This document shows, one piece after another, positions 8,077-15,983 of a DNA stretch of 64,000 nt. Numbering within the stretch: the first letter of the stretch is position 1; each line of letters starts with the position of its first letter. Below the pieces are notes generated by a model, which was not told the origin of the DNA, searched no databases, and saw only the letters and a program-made list of their open reading frames with translations. The DNA comes from FEN-1250 sp038237245. Lineage in GTDB: Bacteria > Gemmatimonadota > Gemmatimonadetes > Gemmatimonadales > Gemmatimonadaceae. The translations under genes and the position numbers were made by a program. The stretch is taken from NCBI GenBank assembly GCA_038237245.1, contig JBBRYY010000005.1:5789-69788 (forward strand). Direction: 5' to 3'.

Positions 8077-9816
8077 ATGCGTATGATTCGTACTGTGGCT
8101 CTCGTCGTCGGCGGGCTGGTGCTCTCGACCACGCTGAGTGCGCAGGAGCAGGTGGAAACGATAACGAAGAAGTCTGTGACGCGCGAGCCGACGTTCACGA
8201 GCGTCACCGATGACATGCTGAAGAACGCCCGCACGGATGGTAAGAACTGGGCGATCTACGGCCGCGACTACACGAACCAGCGCTACTCGCCGCTCGCGCA
8301 GGTCACTTCGGCGAACGTCGGCTCGCTCCGGATGTCGTGGATGTACCAGACCGGCATCTCGCGCCTCGGCTCGTTCGAGACGAGCCCGGTGGTCGTCGAC
8401 GGCGTGATGTATCTGACGACGCCCTACAACACGGCGATGGCAGTCGATGCGCGCACGGGCCAGCAGATCTGGCGCTACGAGCACAAGCCGAGCATCACCG
8501 CGCCGATCTATTGCTGCGGCCCGAACAACCGTGGCGTCGCGATCTCCGGCGGCATGGTGTACATGGGCACGCTCGATGCGCGGCTCGTCGCGCTCGATTC
8601 GAAGACGGGCGCCGTGAAGTGGGACGTCGAGGTGGCCGATCCCGAGGCGGGCTACAGTCTGACGATCACACCGCTCATCGTCGACAACGAAGTCATCGTT
8701 GGCACCTCCGGCGCCGAGTACGGCATTCGCGGTTTCGTGCGCGCGTACAACAAGGATGATGGCAAGCCGATGTGGACGTTCTACACGCTTCCGGACAAGG
8801 GCTGGGAGGGCAACTTCGCCGAGAAGACCGGTGAAGGCGAAGACCTCAAGCGAAACATCACCGCGGAGAAGGCGGCGATGGCGCAGTACGGAGATGCGTG
8901 GAAGCGTGGCGGCGGGTCGGTGTGGATGACGCCAGCCTACGATCCCGCTTCGCACAACATCTTCTTTGCCGTTGGCAATCCGTCGCCAGACCTCGATGGC
9001 ACGGTTCGTCCCGGTGACAATCTGTACACCGAGTCGATCGTCGCGATCGACGCGCATACGGGCGAGTACAAGTGGCATTACCAGCAGGTTCCGCACGATG
9101 TGTGGGACTTCGACGCCACGAGCCCGCCGGTCATCGTCAAGCTGAAGAACGGCAAGACGGCGGTCGCGGAAGCCGGCAAGACGGCGTTCGTGTACGTGCT
9201 CGATGCGGAGACGGGCAAGCTGATTCGCAAGTCGGAAGAGTTCAACAGACACGAGAACTATTTCGTGCAGCCGACGGCCGAAGGCGTGCGCATGCTGCCT
9301 GGCGCGAACGGCGGATCGGAGTGGTCGCCGACGGCGGTCAATCCGAAGCTCGGTTACATGTACGTGCTCGGTCTCGAGCAGCCGATGAACTACATCACGC
9401 ATTCGGCGCCGCTCGAGAAGGGGAAGCTCTGGCTCGGCTCGGCGTTCAAGGCCGTGCCGGGTGAGAAGCAGTTTGGGACGTTCACCGCGATCAACCTGAA
9501 CACGGGGAAGCGCGCGTGGCAGGTGAAGACGGATCAGCCGATGATCGGTGGCGCGCTGGCGACGGCCGGAAATCTCGTCTTCACGGGCGAGGGGAACGGT
9601 CACTTCAACGCGTACAACGCGACGACGGGAAAGACGCTGTGGACGTTCCAGGCGGGCGCAGGCTGTAATGCTCCGCCGGTCACATACTCGCTGGACGGCA
9701 AGCAGTACATTGCCGTTGCATGCGGTGGGAACTATCAGCTCGGCTATTCGTTGGGCAATGCGGTAATGGTGTTCGCGCTGCCCGGCGGCGCGCCTGCTGC
9801 GAAGAAGGGGAAATAA
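8077..9816 (+). CDS. Lanthanide-type PQQ-dependent alcohol dehydrogenase
   Basis: Periplasmic quinoprotein that oxidises a primary alcohol with PQQ. 579 residues with a signal peptide ending near LSAQ. The eight-bladed propeller signature is visible: vicinal disulfide Cys146-Cys147, metal-ligand Glu in SGAEYG, Asn in GNPSP, and the catalytic Asp in HDVWDFDAT. The second acidic residue (Asp346 in Asp344-Phe-Asp346) is the mark of lanthanide-dependent enzymes, where calcium enzymes have Ala or Ser. There is no fused heme domain. It differs from canonical XoxF (WDFDAT, not WDYDGVNE), so the preferred substrate may be another alcohol (ExaF/PedH-like). GGAGGT lies 7 nt upstream of the ATG. Confidence 0.92.
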   Translation: MRMIRTVALVVGGLVLSTTLSAQEQVETITKKSVTREPTFTSVTDDMLKNARTDGKNWAIYGRDYTNQRYSPLAQVTSANVGSLRMSWMYQTGISRLGSFETSPVVVDGVMYLTTPYNTAMAVDARTGQQIWRYEHKPSITAPIYCCGPNNRGVAISGGMVYMGTLDARLVALDSKTGAVKWDVEVADPEAGYSLTITPLIVDNEVIVGTSGAEYGIRGFVRAYNKDDGKPMWTFYTLPDKGWEGNFAEKTGEGEDLKRNITAEKAAMAQYGDAWKRGGGSVWMTPAYDPASHNIFFAVGNPSPDLDGTVRPGDNLYTESIVAIDAHTGEYKWHYQQVPHDVWDFDATSPPVIVKLKNGKTAVAEAGKTAFVYVLDAETGKLIRKSEEFNRHENYFVQPTAEGVRMLPGANGGSEWSPTAVNPKLGYMYVLGLEQPMNYITHSAPLEKGKLWLGSAFKAVPGEKQFGTFTAINLNTGKRAWQVKTDQPMIGGALATAGNLVFTGEGNGHFNAYNATTGKTLWTFQAGAGCNAPPVTYSLDGKQYIAVACGGNYQLGYSLGNAVMVFALPGGAPAAKKGK

Positions 9817-9828
9817 TCGCAACAACGA

Positions 9829-9852
9829 CGGACGGGCTTTCGGGCTCGTCCG
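9829..9852 (+). repeat. Intercistronic hairpin after the PQQ dehydrogenase
   Basis: CGGACG (9829-9834) pairs with CGTCCG (9847-9852) around an inner GGC/GCT pairing. No T-run follows, so it is more likely an RNA-stabilising or attenuating hairpin between the dehydrogenase and the small secreted protein than a full terminator. Confidence 0.4.
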
Positions 9853-9884
9853 GCGTGTTCTGCGTGTTCTGCGTGGAGGATACG

Positions 9885-10271
9885 GTGGGTAGTCACGGGA
9901 AGCTGTGGGCGCTCGGAACGCTGGGACTCGGACTCTTGTTGGGAAGCGCGGCGGCACCGGTGGCTCGCAGGCAGGCGCCGACGCAGCTCGCGGGACGGGA
10001 CTGGCAGAAGTTCGGCCCGAGGGAGAAAGACGCGTACGTCGCGGGCTTCATCGCTGGTGCGGCCGTGCGCGGAGGTACGGCGGCGATGAGTATGGATACG
10101 ACGCCGAGCAAGGCGCTCGATGCGATGCGAGCAGCAAAGCAGCTTCCGTTTCCGTATTCGGTGTCCGTGTACGCATCACAGATCGACGATTACTACTGGT
10201 GGGAAAACCATTTGGACGTTCCAATCGTCGATGTTATGGTCAGAACCGATTTGCAGCTTCGCTCTCATTGA
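9885..10271 (+). CDS. Small secreted protein of unknown function
   Basis: 128 residues from GTG 9885, chosen because GGAGGA sits five bases upstream. The N-terminus is a signal peptide (WALGTLGLGLLLGSAAAPV). The mature part has LAGRDWQKFGPREKDAYVAG, a Gly/Ala turn and PSKALDAMRAAKQLPFPYSV; the tail YYWWENHLDVPIVDVMV is rich in aromatic residues. I do not recognise the family. It lies between a lanthanide-type alcohol dehydrogenase and an outer-membrane beta-barrel on the same strand, so a periplasmic accessory role to alcohol oxidation is plausible but unproven. Confidence 0.7.
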   Translation: MGSHGKLWALGTLGLGLLLGSAAAPVARRQAPTQLAGRDWQKFGPREKDAYVAGFIAGAAVRGGTAAMSMDTTPSKALDAMRAAKQLPFPYSVSVYASQIDDYYWWENHLDVPIVDVMVRTDLQLRSH

Positions 10272-10444
10272 ATCACGCCGTTCGCGGCGCAATCCGTTTG
10301 CGGGGAGGTGGCATCAGAAACTCGTTTGATGGAAACTCGTATGAAGGTGTTGTTCCGATCTCTTCGAGATCAAAGGATTCGTTGGCGCTCGAGCTCTTTC
10401 GCGGTCCTTGTCTCTCGTTTTTCACTAGTCTTGGAGAAGCAAGC

Positions 10445-11734
10445 ATGAAAAGAATTGCAATCGTCACATGTGCACTTGCGATGGCGGCAGGGACTGCCAA
10501 TGCGCAGGGACTCACGATGCAGATGAGCAATGGTTGGAATTTCTCGTTTTCGGGTAACGTGAATGCGTTCCTGGTTTACACGGATGGGAAGTGCAGCTCG
10601 ACGACCCAAGCTGGTGCGGGCGGCAGCAGTCCGTGCTCGTTCGCCGGCGGACTCGTTGGTTCCGGTGAAGGCTCGAAGGCGTCGGCGATTCGCACCGGTC
10701 TGCTTCCGGCGTTCGCGACGTTCGAAGCGAAGGGCAAGGAAGGCGGCGTCGATCTCGGCGTGCACTTCGGCTTCGCTCCGCAGATCAACAACGCAAACGG
10801 CGTGCACGACAACTTCGGCAACGGCACACAGGCCGGCGCGCAGATCGACATGCGCCAGGTGTATCTGACGGCCGGTGGAGAGTGGGGACAGATCCTCGCC
10901 GGTCGCGAGATCGGGCTGTATCAGCGCGGCAACATCCTGAACGACATGACGCTCTTCGGCGTCGGCGCGGCGGGCGGCACGGGTTACGGTGCGGGCGGCG
11001 GCACGACGCTCGGCCGTATCGGCTTCGGCTACGTCTATCCGAACTTCGTTGCGCAGATGACGTACAGCAGCCCGGCGACGAACCCGGCGCAGATCTCGAT
11101 CGGTCTCTTCGATCCGAGCGCGATCGGCGGCAGCAATGGCTACACGCAGACCAAGATTCCGCGCGTCGAGTCCGAAGTTACGTGGACGGGACATTTCGGC
11201 GCGACGACGGCCGAAGCTCCGAAGGGCGCCGACAAGGTCATGTTGTTCGCCAGCGGTGAATGGCAGCATGCGTCCACTCCGTCGACGAGCTCGGTGTCCA
11301 AGGATTCGTACGGCGGCGCCGGTGGCGCGCGCGCGGACTTCGGCGGGCTGTCGCTCGTCGGTTCCGGCTTCTATGGAAAGGGCATCGGCACAGTTCTGAT
11401 GTTCGACTCCGGTAACGAAGTCGATGACAACGGCGATCTGCGGACGTCGTACGGCTTCATCGGTCAGGCCGAGTTCCAGCCGATGGGTACGAAGTGGAAG
11501 TTCGGCGCCAGCTATGGCGAGAACGATCTGAAGCAGACGTCCACCGACGATAGTGATTGCGAAGGCAATTGCTTCTTCATGAAGAAGAATTCCGCGATCG
11601 TCGGCTCCGTGACGTACCTCTGGACGAAGTCGCTGCGTTGGGTCGGTGAGTACACGTACACGAAGGCGACGGCGCAGACGGGCGAGAAGGCCACTGCGAA
11701 TCAGGGCGCCGTCGGCATGATGTTGTTCTTCTAG
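10445..11734 (+). CDS. Outer-membrane beta-barrel (porin-like)
   Basis: 429 residues from ATG 10445, with GGAG nine bases upstream. The signal peptide ends at TANAQG. The mature chain is rich in Gly, Ser and alternating aromatic strands, for example WNFSFSGNVNAFLVY, VDLGVHFGFAPQ and LRWVGEYTY, and ends MMLFF; the terminal Phe is the outer-membrane assembly signal. No TonB box or plug is seen, so it is a porin rather than a TonB receptor. It follows the dehydrogenase and small secreted protein and could admit alcohol or metal complexes (inference). A GC-rich hairpin follows at 11761-11790. Confidence 0.85.
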   Translation: MKRIAIVTCALAMAAGTANAQGLTMQMSNGWNFSFSGNVNAFLVYTDGKCSSTTQAGAGGSSPCSFAGGLVGSGEGSKASAIRTGLLPAFATFEAKGKEGGVDLGVHFGFAPQINNANGVHDNFGNGTQAGAQIDMRQVYLTAGGEWGQILAGREIGLYQRGNILNDMTLFGVGAAGGTGYGAGGGTTLGRIGFGYVYPNFVAQMTYSSPATNPAQISIGLFDPSAIGGSNGYTQTKIPRVESEVTWTGHFGATTAEAPKGADKVMLFASGEWQHASTPSTSSVSKDSYGGAGGARADFGGLSLVGSGFYGKGIGTVLMFDSGNEVDDNGDLRTSYGFIGQAEFQPMGTKWKFGASYGENDLKQTSTDDSDCEGNCFFMKKNSAIVGSVTYLWTKSLRWVGEYTYTKATAQTGEKATANQGAVGMMLFF

Positions 11735-11760
11735 GCTCTACTGCTTTACGGTTGCACACA

Positions 11761-11790
11761 CGGGCGGTCTCCCTTCGGGGAGGCCGCCCG
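11761..11790. terminator. Strong hairpin between convergent genes
   Basis: A 13-bp stem with one G-U pair (11761-11773 with 11778-11790) closes on a TTCG tetraloop. No long T-run follows on either strand. It lies between the porin stop and the convergent lysyl-oxidase-like gene and may act for both strands, with factor-assisted or processing activity. Confidence 0.6.
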
Positions 11791-11797
11791 TGGCGCA

Positions 11798-12607
11798 TCA
11801 GGGGGCCGGGATCGCGATCCGGAGCGTCGCCATGTTGTCGGTGTAGCTGCTCTCGCGCAGGACGCGGCAGAAGTTCTGCTCGTCGCGCACGGGGCACGCG
11901 TCCGTGGAGTCGGGGAGGTAGGGGGGGTTGACCGTTATGCGGATCACGTACTCGCCGGCGGGGGTCGGCTGCGTGGAGTCATCGAGCACGAAATACTGAC
12001 CGGGGAGGGTGCGCGCGTAGATGTCGGTCCAGCCGGCGTGCACGCCCTGGTTGCCGTGCGTCCTGAGCGTGCCGCAGCTGCGGTAGACCCAGCTCCGCGG
12101 ATCTACTCCGGGCATGAAGGGCTCACTGTCATCGAGACAGAAGCCTCGTTTGCGCGCCATGATCGGGATGCCGAGGGCGCCGCTGGCGAGCACCGGGAGG
12201 AGCTCGTAGGTGGCGTAGTGCTTGTAGTGGAAGTGGTTGTGGCAGGGCGCGTACTCGAACAGCCCGTCGGAGTCGCCGAAGTCGCCGTCATGATTCGGAT
12301 CGATGTGCGCGAGCGGGTCGCCGACGTACGCGTCGGCATCCCCGATGTTGGGGGTACTCACGGAGAAGCGCAGCACGCGATGGGTGCCGGGGGTGACGCC
12401 GTACTCGATCGACGTGCACGATCCCGCTTCGACGAAATCGCTCCCGATGGTCCATGACGATGCAAGCATCGCGGAATCGACGACGAAGTTCGCGAGACCA
12501 TCAAGGTCGGGGATGCCGTGCACGCTCTCATTGGTGGACTCGGAGCACGCGGAGAGGATTGCTGCGGCGAGCAACGGTGCGCATCGAACGAAACCAGAGA
12601 GTTGCAT
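11798..12607 (-). CDS. Lysyl-oxidase-like copper lipoprotein
   Basis: 269 residues from ATG 12607. The signal peptide ends in a lipobox LSAC (Cys21), so the protein is lipid-anchored in the envelope. The lysyl oxidase domain is complete at key sites: copper ligands His123, His125 and His127 in CHNHFH (animal enzymes have CHxHxH), the quinone-precursor Lys153 in ARKRGFCLDD (animal HKASFCLED) and Tyr197 in GWTDIYA. This predicts a lysine tyrosylquinone copper amine oxidase that deaminates amines to aldehydes and releases ammonia and peroxide. It lies divergent from xoxF and convergent with the porin. Substrate unknown. Confidence 0.85.
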   Translation of the reverse strand: MQLSGFVRCAPLLAAAILSACSESTNESVHGIPDLDGLANFVVDSAMLASSWTIGSDFVEAGSCTSIEYGVTPGTHRVLRFSVSTPNIGDADAYVGDPLAHIDPNHDGDFGDSDGLFEYAPCHNHFHYKHYATYELLPVLASGALGIPIMARKRGFCLDDSEPFMPGVDPRSWVYRSCGTLRTHGNQGVHAGWTDIYARTLPGQYFVLDDSTQPTPAGEYVIRITVNPPYLPDSTDACPVRDEQNFCRVLRESSYTDNMATLRIAIPAP

Positions 12608-13160
12608 TCGCGTGAGGTGAGGGAGCGAGGCGTCGGGGGTGGGACGCGTGCCGGAGGAGGGGAAGCGAGGGTGAATTGACGCGGGGTAGCTCTGGGCGAA
12701 CGGTGGTTCGACGTGAGTGCGGAGGGGCTCGAGACGAGCATGCAGCGCTGGGGGCGTGACGGGACTTCTGGCACGTTCCACTATAGAGACTACCGTCCAC
12801 CGCTCTCCGGCACAGCGGTCGAGGCCGGTGTGCCGGAGGTGGGGAGCTCTGTGCGATGCGTCACCCTCCTCTAGCGGAGACGCTCGGAATGTCGCATCTC
12901 TCTGTGAGTGGCCAGCTTGACACGCAGCACAAAGAGATACAGTTTCTTTTCCCTACCCGGATGGATTGGGAATATCCTAGTTCCACGCTTCCTGTTTCCT
13001 ATACGGTTGAGGGGGCCGGATGTCACATGCTTCTTAGTGAACGAAGTCCCCCGCGTATGAAATCGCCCAGCAGGAATCCGCTCGCGCTGCTGTGTCGTAC
13101 ATGAGCATCCCCCGTTGTACCGCTTTATCCTCACTCTTCATTTCTCAAGAGGCAGCATTT
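12608..13160. promoter_or_regulatory. Divergent regulatory region ahead of xoxF
   Basis: 553 nt between the lysyl-oxidase-like gene and xoxF. No gene is supported. A TTGACA hexamer at 12917-12922 and TACAGT at 12938-12943 (15-bp spacer) give a weak sigma-70-like candidate. A TGTCACAT copy of the repeat seen upstream of the other PQQ dehydrogenase lies at 13021-13028. AAGAGG a few bases ahead of ATG 13161 serves as the ribosome binding site. The stretch 12900-13030 is more AT-rich than its surroundings, as expected for a promoter. Confidence 0.4.
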
Positions 13161-14960
13161 ATGAACCGTGTCACACGTTTCTCTTCCTGGGCAGTCGTGG
13201 CCGGTCTCGCCGTTGGCGCCGCAAGCGTCAGTGCGCAGGACCTGCAGACGATGTCCAAGAATGCAAACCAGTGGGTTATGACTGGGCGGACGTACGATCT
13301 CCAGCGCTACAGCCCCCTCGACCAGATCACGACGTCGAACGTCAAGAACCTACATGTGTCGTGGACGATGTCCACGGGTACGTTGCGCGGCCATGAGGGC
13401 AATCCGCTCGTCATCGGCAGCACGATGTATGTCCAGAGCTCGTTCCCGAACAAGGTGTACGCGCTCGATCTCACCAAGCCGGGTGCTCCGCAGATCTGGC
13501 AGTTCACGCCCGAGCAGTCGTCGGACGCGATCGCGATTGCCTGTTGCGACGTCGTGAACCGTGGTCTGGCATTCGATCCGAAGACGAACCGCCTCGTGAT
13601 CGAGCTCCTCGCCGGTGATGTGCTGGCGCTCGATGCGAAGACCGGCAAGCAGGCGTGGCGCGTCAACTCCGTCGATTTCAAGAAGGGCGAGACGATGACC
13701 AATGCACCGCTCATCGTCGACGACCTTGTCCTCACCGGTATCTCGGGTGGTGAGTTCGGCGTCCGTGGTCGCATCACGGCCTTCAACATGGCCGACGGCA
13801 AGGAAGTCTGGCGCAAGTACTCCACCGGCCCCGACAAGGATGTCGGCATCACGGAGAACACGCTCAAGTCCCCCTATGCGTCCGCGCAGGGCAAGGATCT
13901 CGGCGTTTCGACGTGGCAGGGCGACGAGTGGATGCGCGGCGGCGGCACGACGTGGGGCTGGTATTCCTACGATCCTGCGCTGAACCTGTTCTATCATGGC
14001 ACAGGAAACCCAGGCACCTGGAACCCTGACCAGCGTCCTGGCGACAACAAGTGGTCGATGACGCTGATGGCGCAGAACCCGAAGACGGGTGAGGTTCGCT
14101 GGGCCTATCAGATGACGCCGCACGATGCATGGGATTACGATGGCGTCAACGAGAACGTGCTGTTCGATCACGGCAGTCAGAAGCTGCTGGCGCACTTCGA
14201 TCGTAACGGCTTCGGCTACACGCTCGACCGTACCACCGGCAAGGTGCTCGTCGCCAAGCCGTACGGCCCGACCAACTGGGCAAAGAGCATCGATCTCACG
14301 ACGGGTCGTCCGGTCGAGGATCCGGCCAAGCGCACGACCGCCAAGGGCAACGTCGAGGGCATCTGCCCGGCCGCCATTGGCTTCAAGGATCAGCAGCCGT
14401 CGGCGTATTCGCCGCAGACGGGTCTGTTCTACGTTCCGACCAACAACATCTGCATGGACTACGAGGGCGTCGAGGTGAAGTATGCCGCGGGCCAGCCGTA
14501 CGTCGGTGCGATCGTTCGCATGTTCCCGGGCCCCGGTGGAAACCGCGGTGCCTTCATTGCCTGGGATCCGATGGCCGGCGCGATCAAGTGGAGCATCAAG
14601 GAGAACCTGGCGGCGTACGGCGGCGCGATGACCACCGGCGGCGGACTGGTTTTCTACGGCACGATGGAAGGCTGGCTGAAGGCGGTCGATGCGAAGACGG
14701 GTACGGTGCTCTGGCAGTTCAAGACGCCGTCCGGCATCATCGGCAACCCGATGACCTACGTCGGTCCTGATGGCAAGCAGTATGTCGCGATCCTCTCCGG
14801 TATCGGAGGCTGGGCCGGCATCGGCGTTGCCGCCGGCATTGGCGCTGAAGATCCGACCGCCGGTCTCGGCGCGCTCGGCGCCTTCGGCGATGCGGGAAGC
14901 TACACGAACCAGGGTGGTGTGCTCACCGTGTTCGCGCTCGACGGAATGGGCAAGAAGTAG
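13161..14960 (+). CDS. xoxF: Lanthanide-dependent methanol dehydrogenase XoxF
   Basis: Periplasmic PQQ enzyme oxidising methanol to formaldehyde (possibly on to formate), passing electrons to a dedicated cytochrome c. 599 residues from ATG 13161; the family length is about 600. Signal peptide ends ASVSAQ. Diagnostic residues: vicinal Cys128-Cys129, metal Glu in SGGEFGVRG, Asn in GTGNPGTWNPDQRPGDN, and WDYDGVNE with catalytic Asp325 and the lanthanide-coordinating Asp327. The last residue is the sequence mark of XoxF over calcium MxaF. Downstream on the same strand lie a XoxJ-like binding protein and a cytochrome c, the usual xox trio. A strong terminator at 14989-15024 separates it from them. 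Confidence 0.97.
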   Translation: MNRVTRFSSWAVVAGLAVGAASVSAQDLQTMSKNANQWVMTGRTYDLQRYSPLDQITTSNVKNLHVSWTMSTGTLRGHEGNPLVIGSTMYVQSSFPNKVYALDLTKPGAPQIWQFTPEQSSDAIAIACCDVVNRGLAFDPKTNRLVIELLAGDVLALDAKTGKQAWRVNSVDFKKGETMTNAPLIVDDLVLTGISGGEFGVRGRITAFNMADGKEVWRKYSTGPDKDVGITENTLKSPYASAQGKDLGVSTWQGDEWMRGGGTTWGWYSYDPALNLFYHGTGNPGTWNPDQRPGDNKWSMTLMAQNPKTGEVRWAYQMTPHDAWDYDGVNENVLFDHGSQKLLAHFDRNGFGYTLDRTTGKVLVAKPYGPTNWAKSIDLTTGRPVEDPAKRTTAKGNVEGICPAAIGFKDQQPSAYSPQTGLFYVPTNNICMDYEGVEVKYAAGQPYVGAIVRMFPGPGGNRGAFIAWDPMAGAIKWSIKENLAAYGGAMTTGGGLVFYGTMEGWLKAVDAKTGTVLWQFKTPSGIIGNPMTYVGPDGKQYVAILSGIGGWAGIGVAAGIGAEDPTAGLGALGAFGDAGSYTNQGGVLTVFALDGMGKK

Positions 14961-14988
14961 CACCGTTTGGCTGGGCTACATGTACAAA

Positions 14989-15026
14989 AAACCCGGTGTC
15001 GAAGCTTGCTTCGGCACCGGGTTTGT
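14989..15026 (+). terminator. Intrinsic terminator after xoxF
   Basis: A 16-bp stem (14989-15004 with 15009-15024) with one G-U pair and a CTTG loop ends in GGGTTTGTT. It sits 28 nt after the xoxF stop and 38 nt before the binding-protein start, so xoxF transcription would largely stop here and the downstream genes would need read-through or their own promoter. Confidence 0.85.
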
Positions 15027-15062
15027 TCGTACCCTCCGGGAACTCGAATCGGCAGCAATCGT

Positions 15063-15944
15063 ATGAATCGGATGCACACGAGACTCGAAGCAGTCATGAA
15101 GGGAGCGGCCGTTGCGCTCGCGGTACTCGTCGGCTTGGCCGGCCGAACTTCGGCGCAGGGGACGAAGGAGCCGATGATCCTGCTGAGTCCGGACAGCATG
15201 TGGAAGCAAAAGCACAACTTGCGAGTCTGCGCCGATCCGCAGAACATGCCGTTTACGAACAAGAAACGGGAAGGATTCGACAACAAGATCGCGGACGTGA
15301 TCGCCCAGGAGCTCGGGGATAGCGTATCGTACGCGTGGTGGCCGAGCAGGCGTGGCTATCTGCGCAACACGCTGAGCGCGGGAGCGTGCGATTTGGTGAT
15401 CGGCGTGCCTGTGGGCTTCGATCCCGTAGCAACCTCGAAGCCGTACTACCGCTCCACGTATTACATCGTGAGTCGTACCGACAAAAAACTCGGAATCACC
15501 TCGCTCGACGATCCTCGTCTCAAAAAGCTGCGAGTGGGCGTCAATCTGCTGGACGGGGACTACACGAATACACCGCCCGCGCACGCATTGAGTGCGCATG
15601 GGATTACGGGTATCGGCGTCGTCGGCTTTCCCGGATTCTACGACGAGGAGCATCACCCGGGCGAAATCATCGATTCTCTCGCCAAGGGGAACATCGACGT
15701 CGCACTCGTCTGGGGACCGCTCGCCGGGTGGTTCGCCAAGCAGTCCGGCGTTCCGATGACCTTGACGGCACTCCCCGATTCCGACAGCGTAGACCTGCCG
15801 TTTGCGTACTCGATTGCAATCGGCACGCGGCGCTCTGACCGCGAGCTGCGCTCGCTGATCGATGAGATACTTGTACGGAAGAAGCCGGAGATCGACAAAA
15901 TCCTGATGGAATACAACGTGCCTACAATGGGCACCACGCGCTGA
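15063..15944 (+). CDS. xoxJ: XoxJ-like periplasmic substrate-binding protein
   Basis: 293 residues with a signal peptide (VALAVLVGLAGRTSAQG). The mature protein opens with NLRVCADPQNMPFTNKKREG and continues FDNKIADVIAQELG, the signature of quinoprotein-dehydrogenase-associated MoxJ/XoxJ binding proteins, followed by a type-3 solute-binding fold (SKPYYRSTYYIVSR, IDVALVWGPLAGWFAK). XoxJ is thought to activate or assist XoxF rather than import a solute. Start uncertain: ATG 15063, 15072 and 15096 are all in frame and none has a strong ribosome binding site. It lies between xoxF and the cytochrome c gene, which supports the assignment. Confidence 0.88.
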   Translation: MNRMHTRLEAVMKGAAVALAVLVGLAGRTSAQGTKEPMILLSPDSMWKQKHNLRVCADPQNMPFTNKKREGFDNKIADVIAQELGDSVSYAWWPSRRGYLRNTLSAGACDLVIGVPVGFDPVATSKPYYRSTYYIVSRTDKKLGITSLDDPRLKKLRVGVNLLDGDYTNTPPAHALSAHGITGIGVVGFPGFYDEEHHPGEIIDSLAKGNIDVALVWGPLAGWFAKQSGVPMTLTALPDSDSVDLPFAYSIAIGTRRSDRELRSLIDEILVRKKPEIDKILMEYNVPTMGTTR

Positions 15945-15983
15945 GCGACCATCCGTTACGGCAATGTACAGGAGCAAACCCGC

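Noticed and set aside
8077..9816. Calling the first PQQ dehydrogenase a calcium-type MxaF or a second XoxF
   Set aside because: It has the extra Asp of lanthanide enzymes, and its active-site segment WDFDAT differs from the XoxF WDYDGVNE; left as a lanthanide-type alcohol dehydrogenase.
9855..9872. Tandem GTGTTCTGC repeat
   Set aside because: Only two copies of nine bases, upstream of a coding start; no sign of an array or slippage locus.
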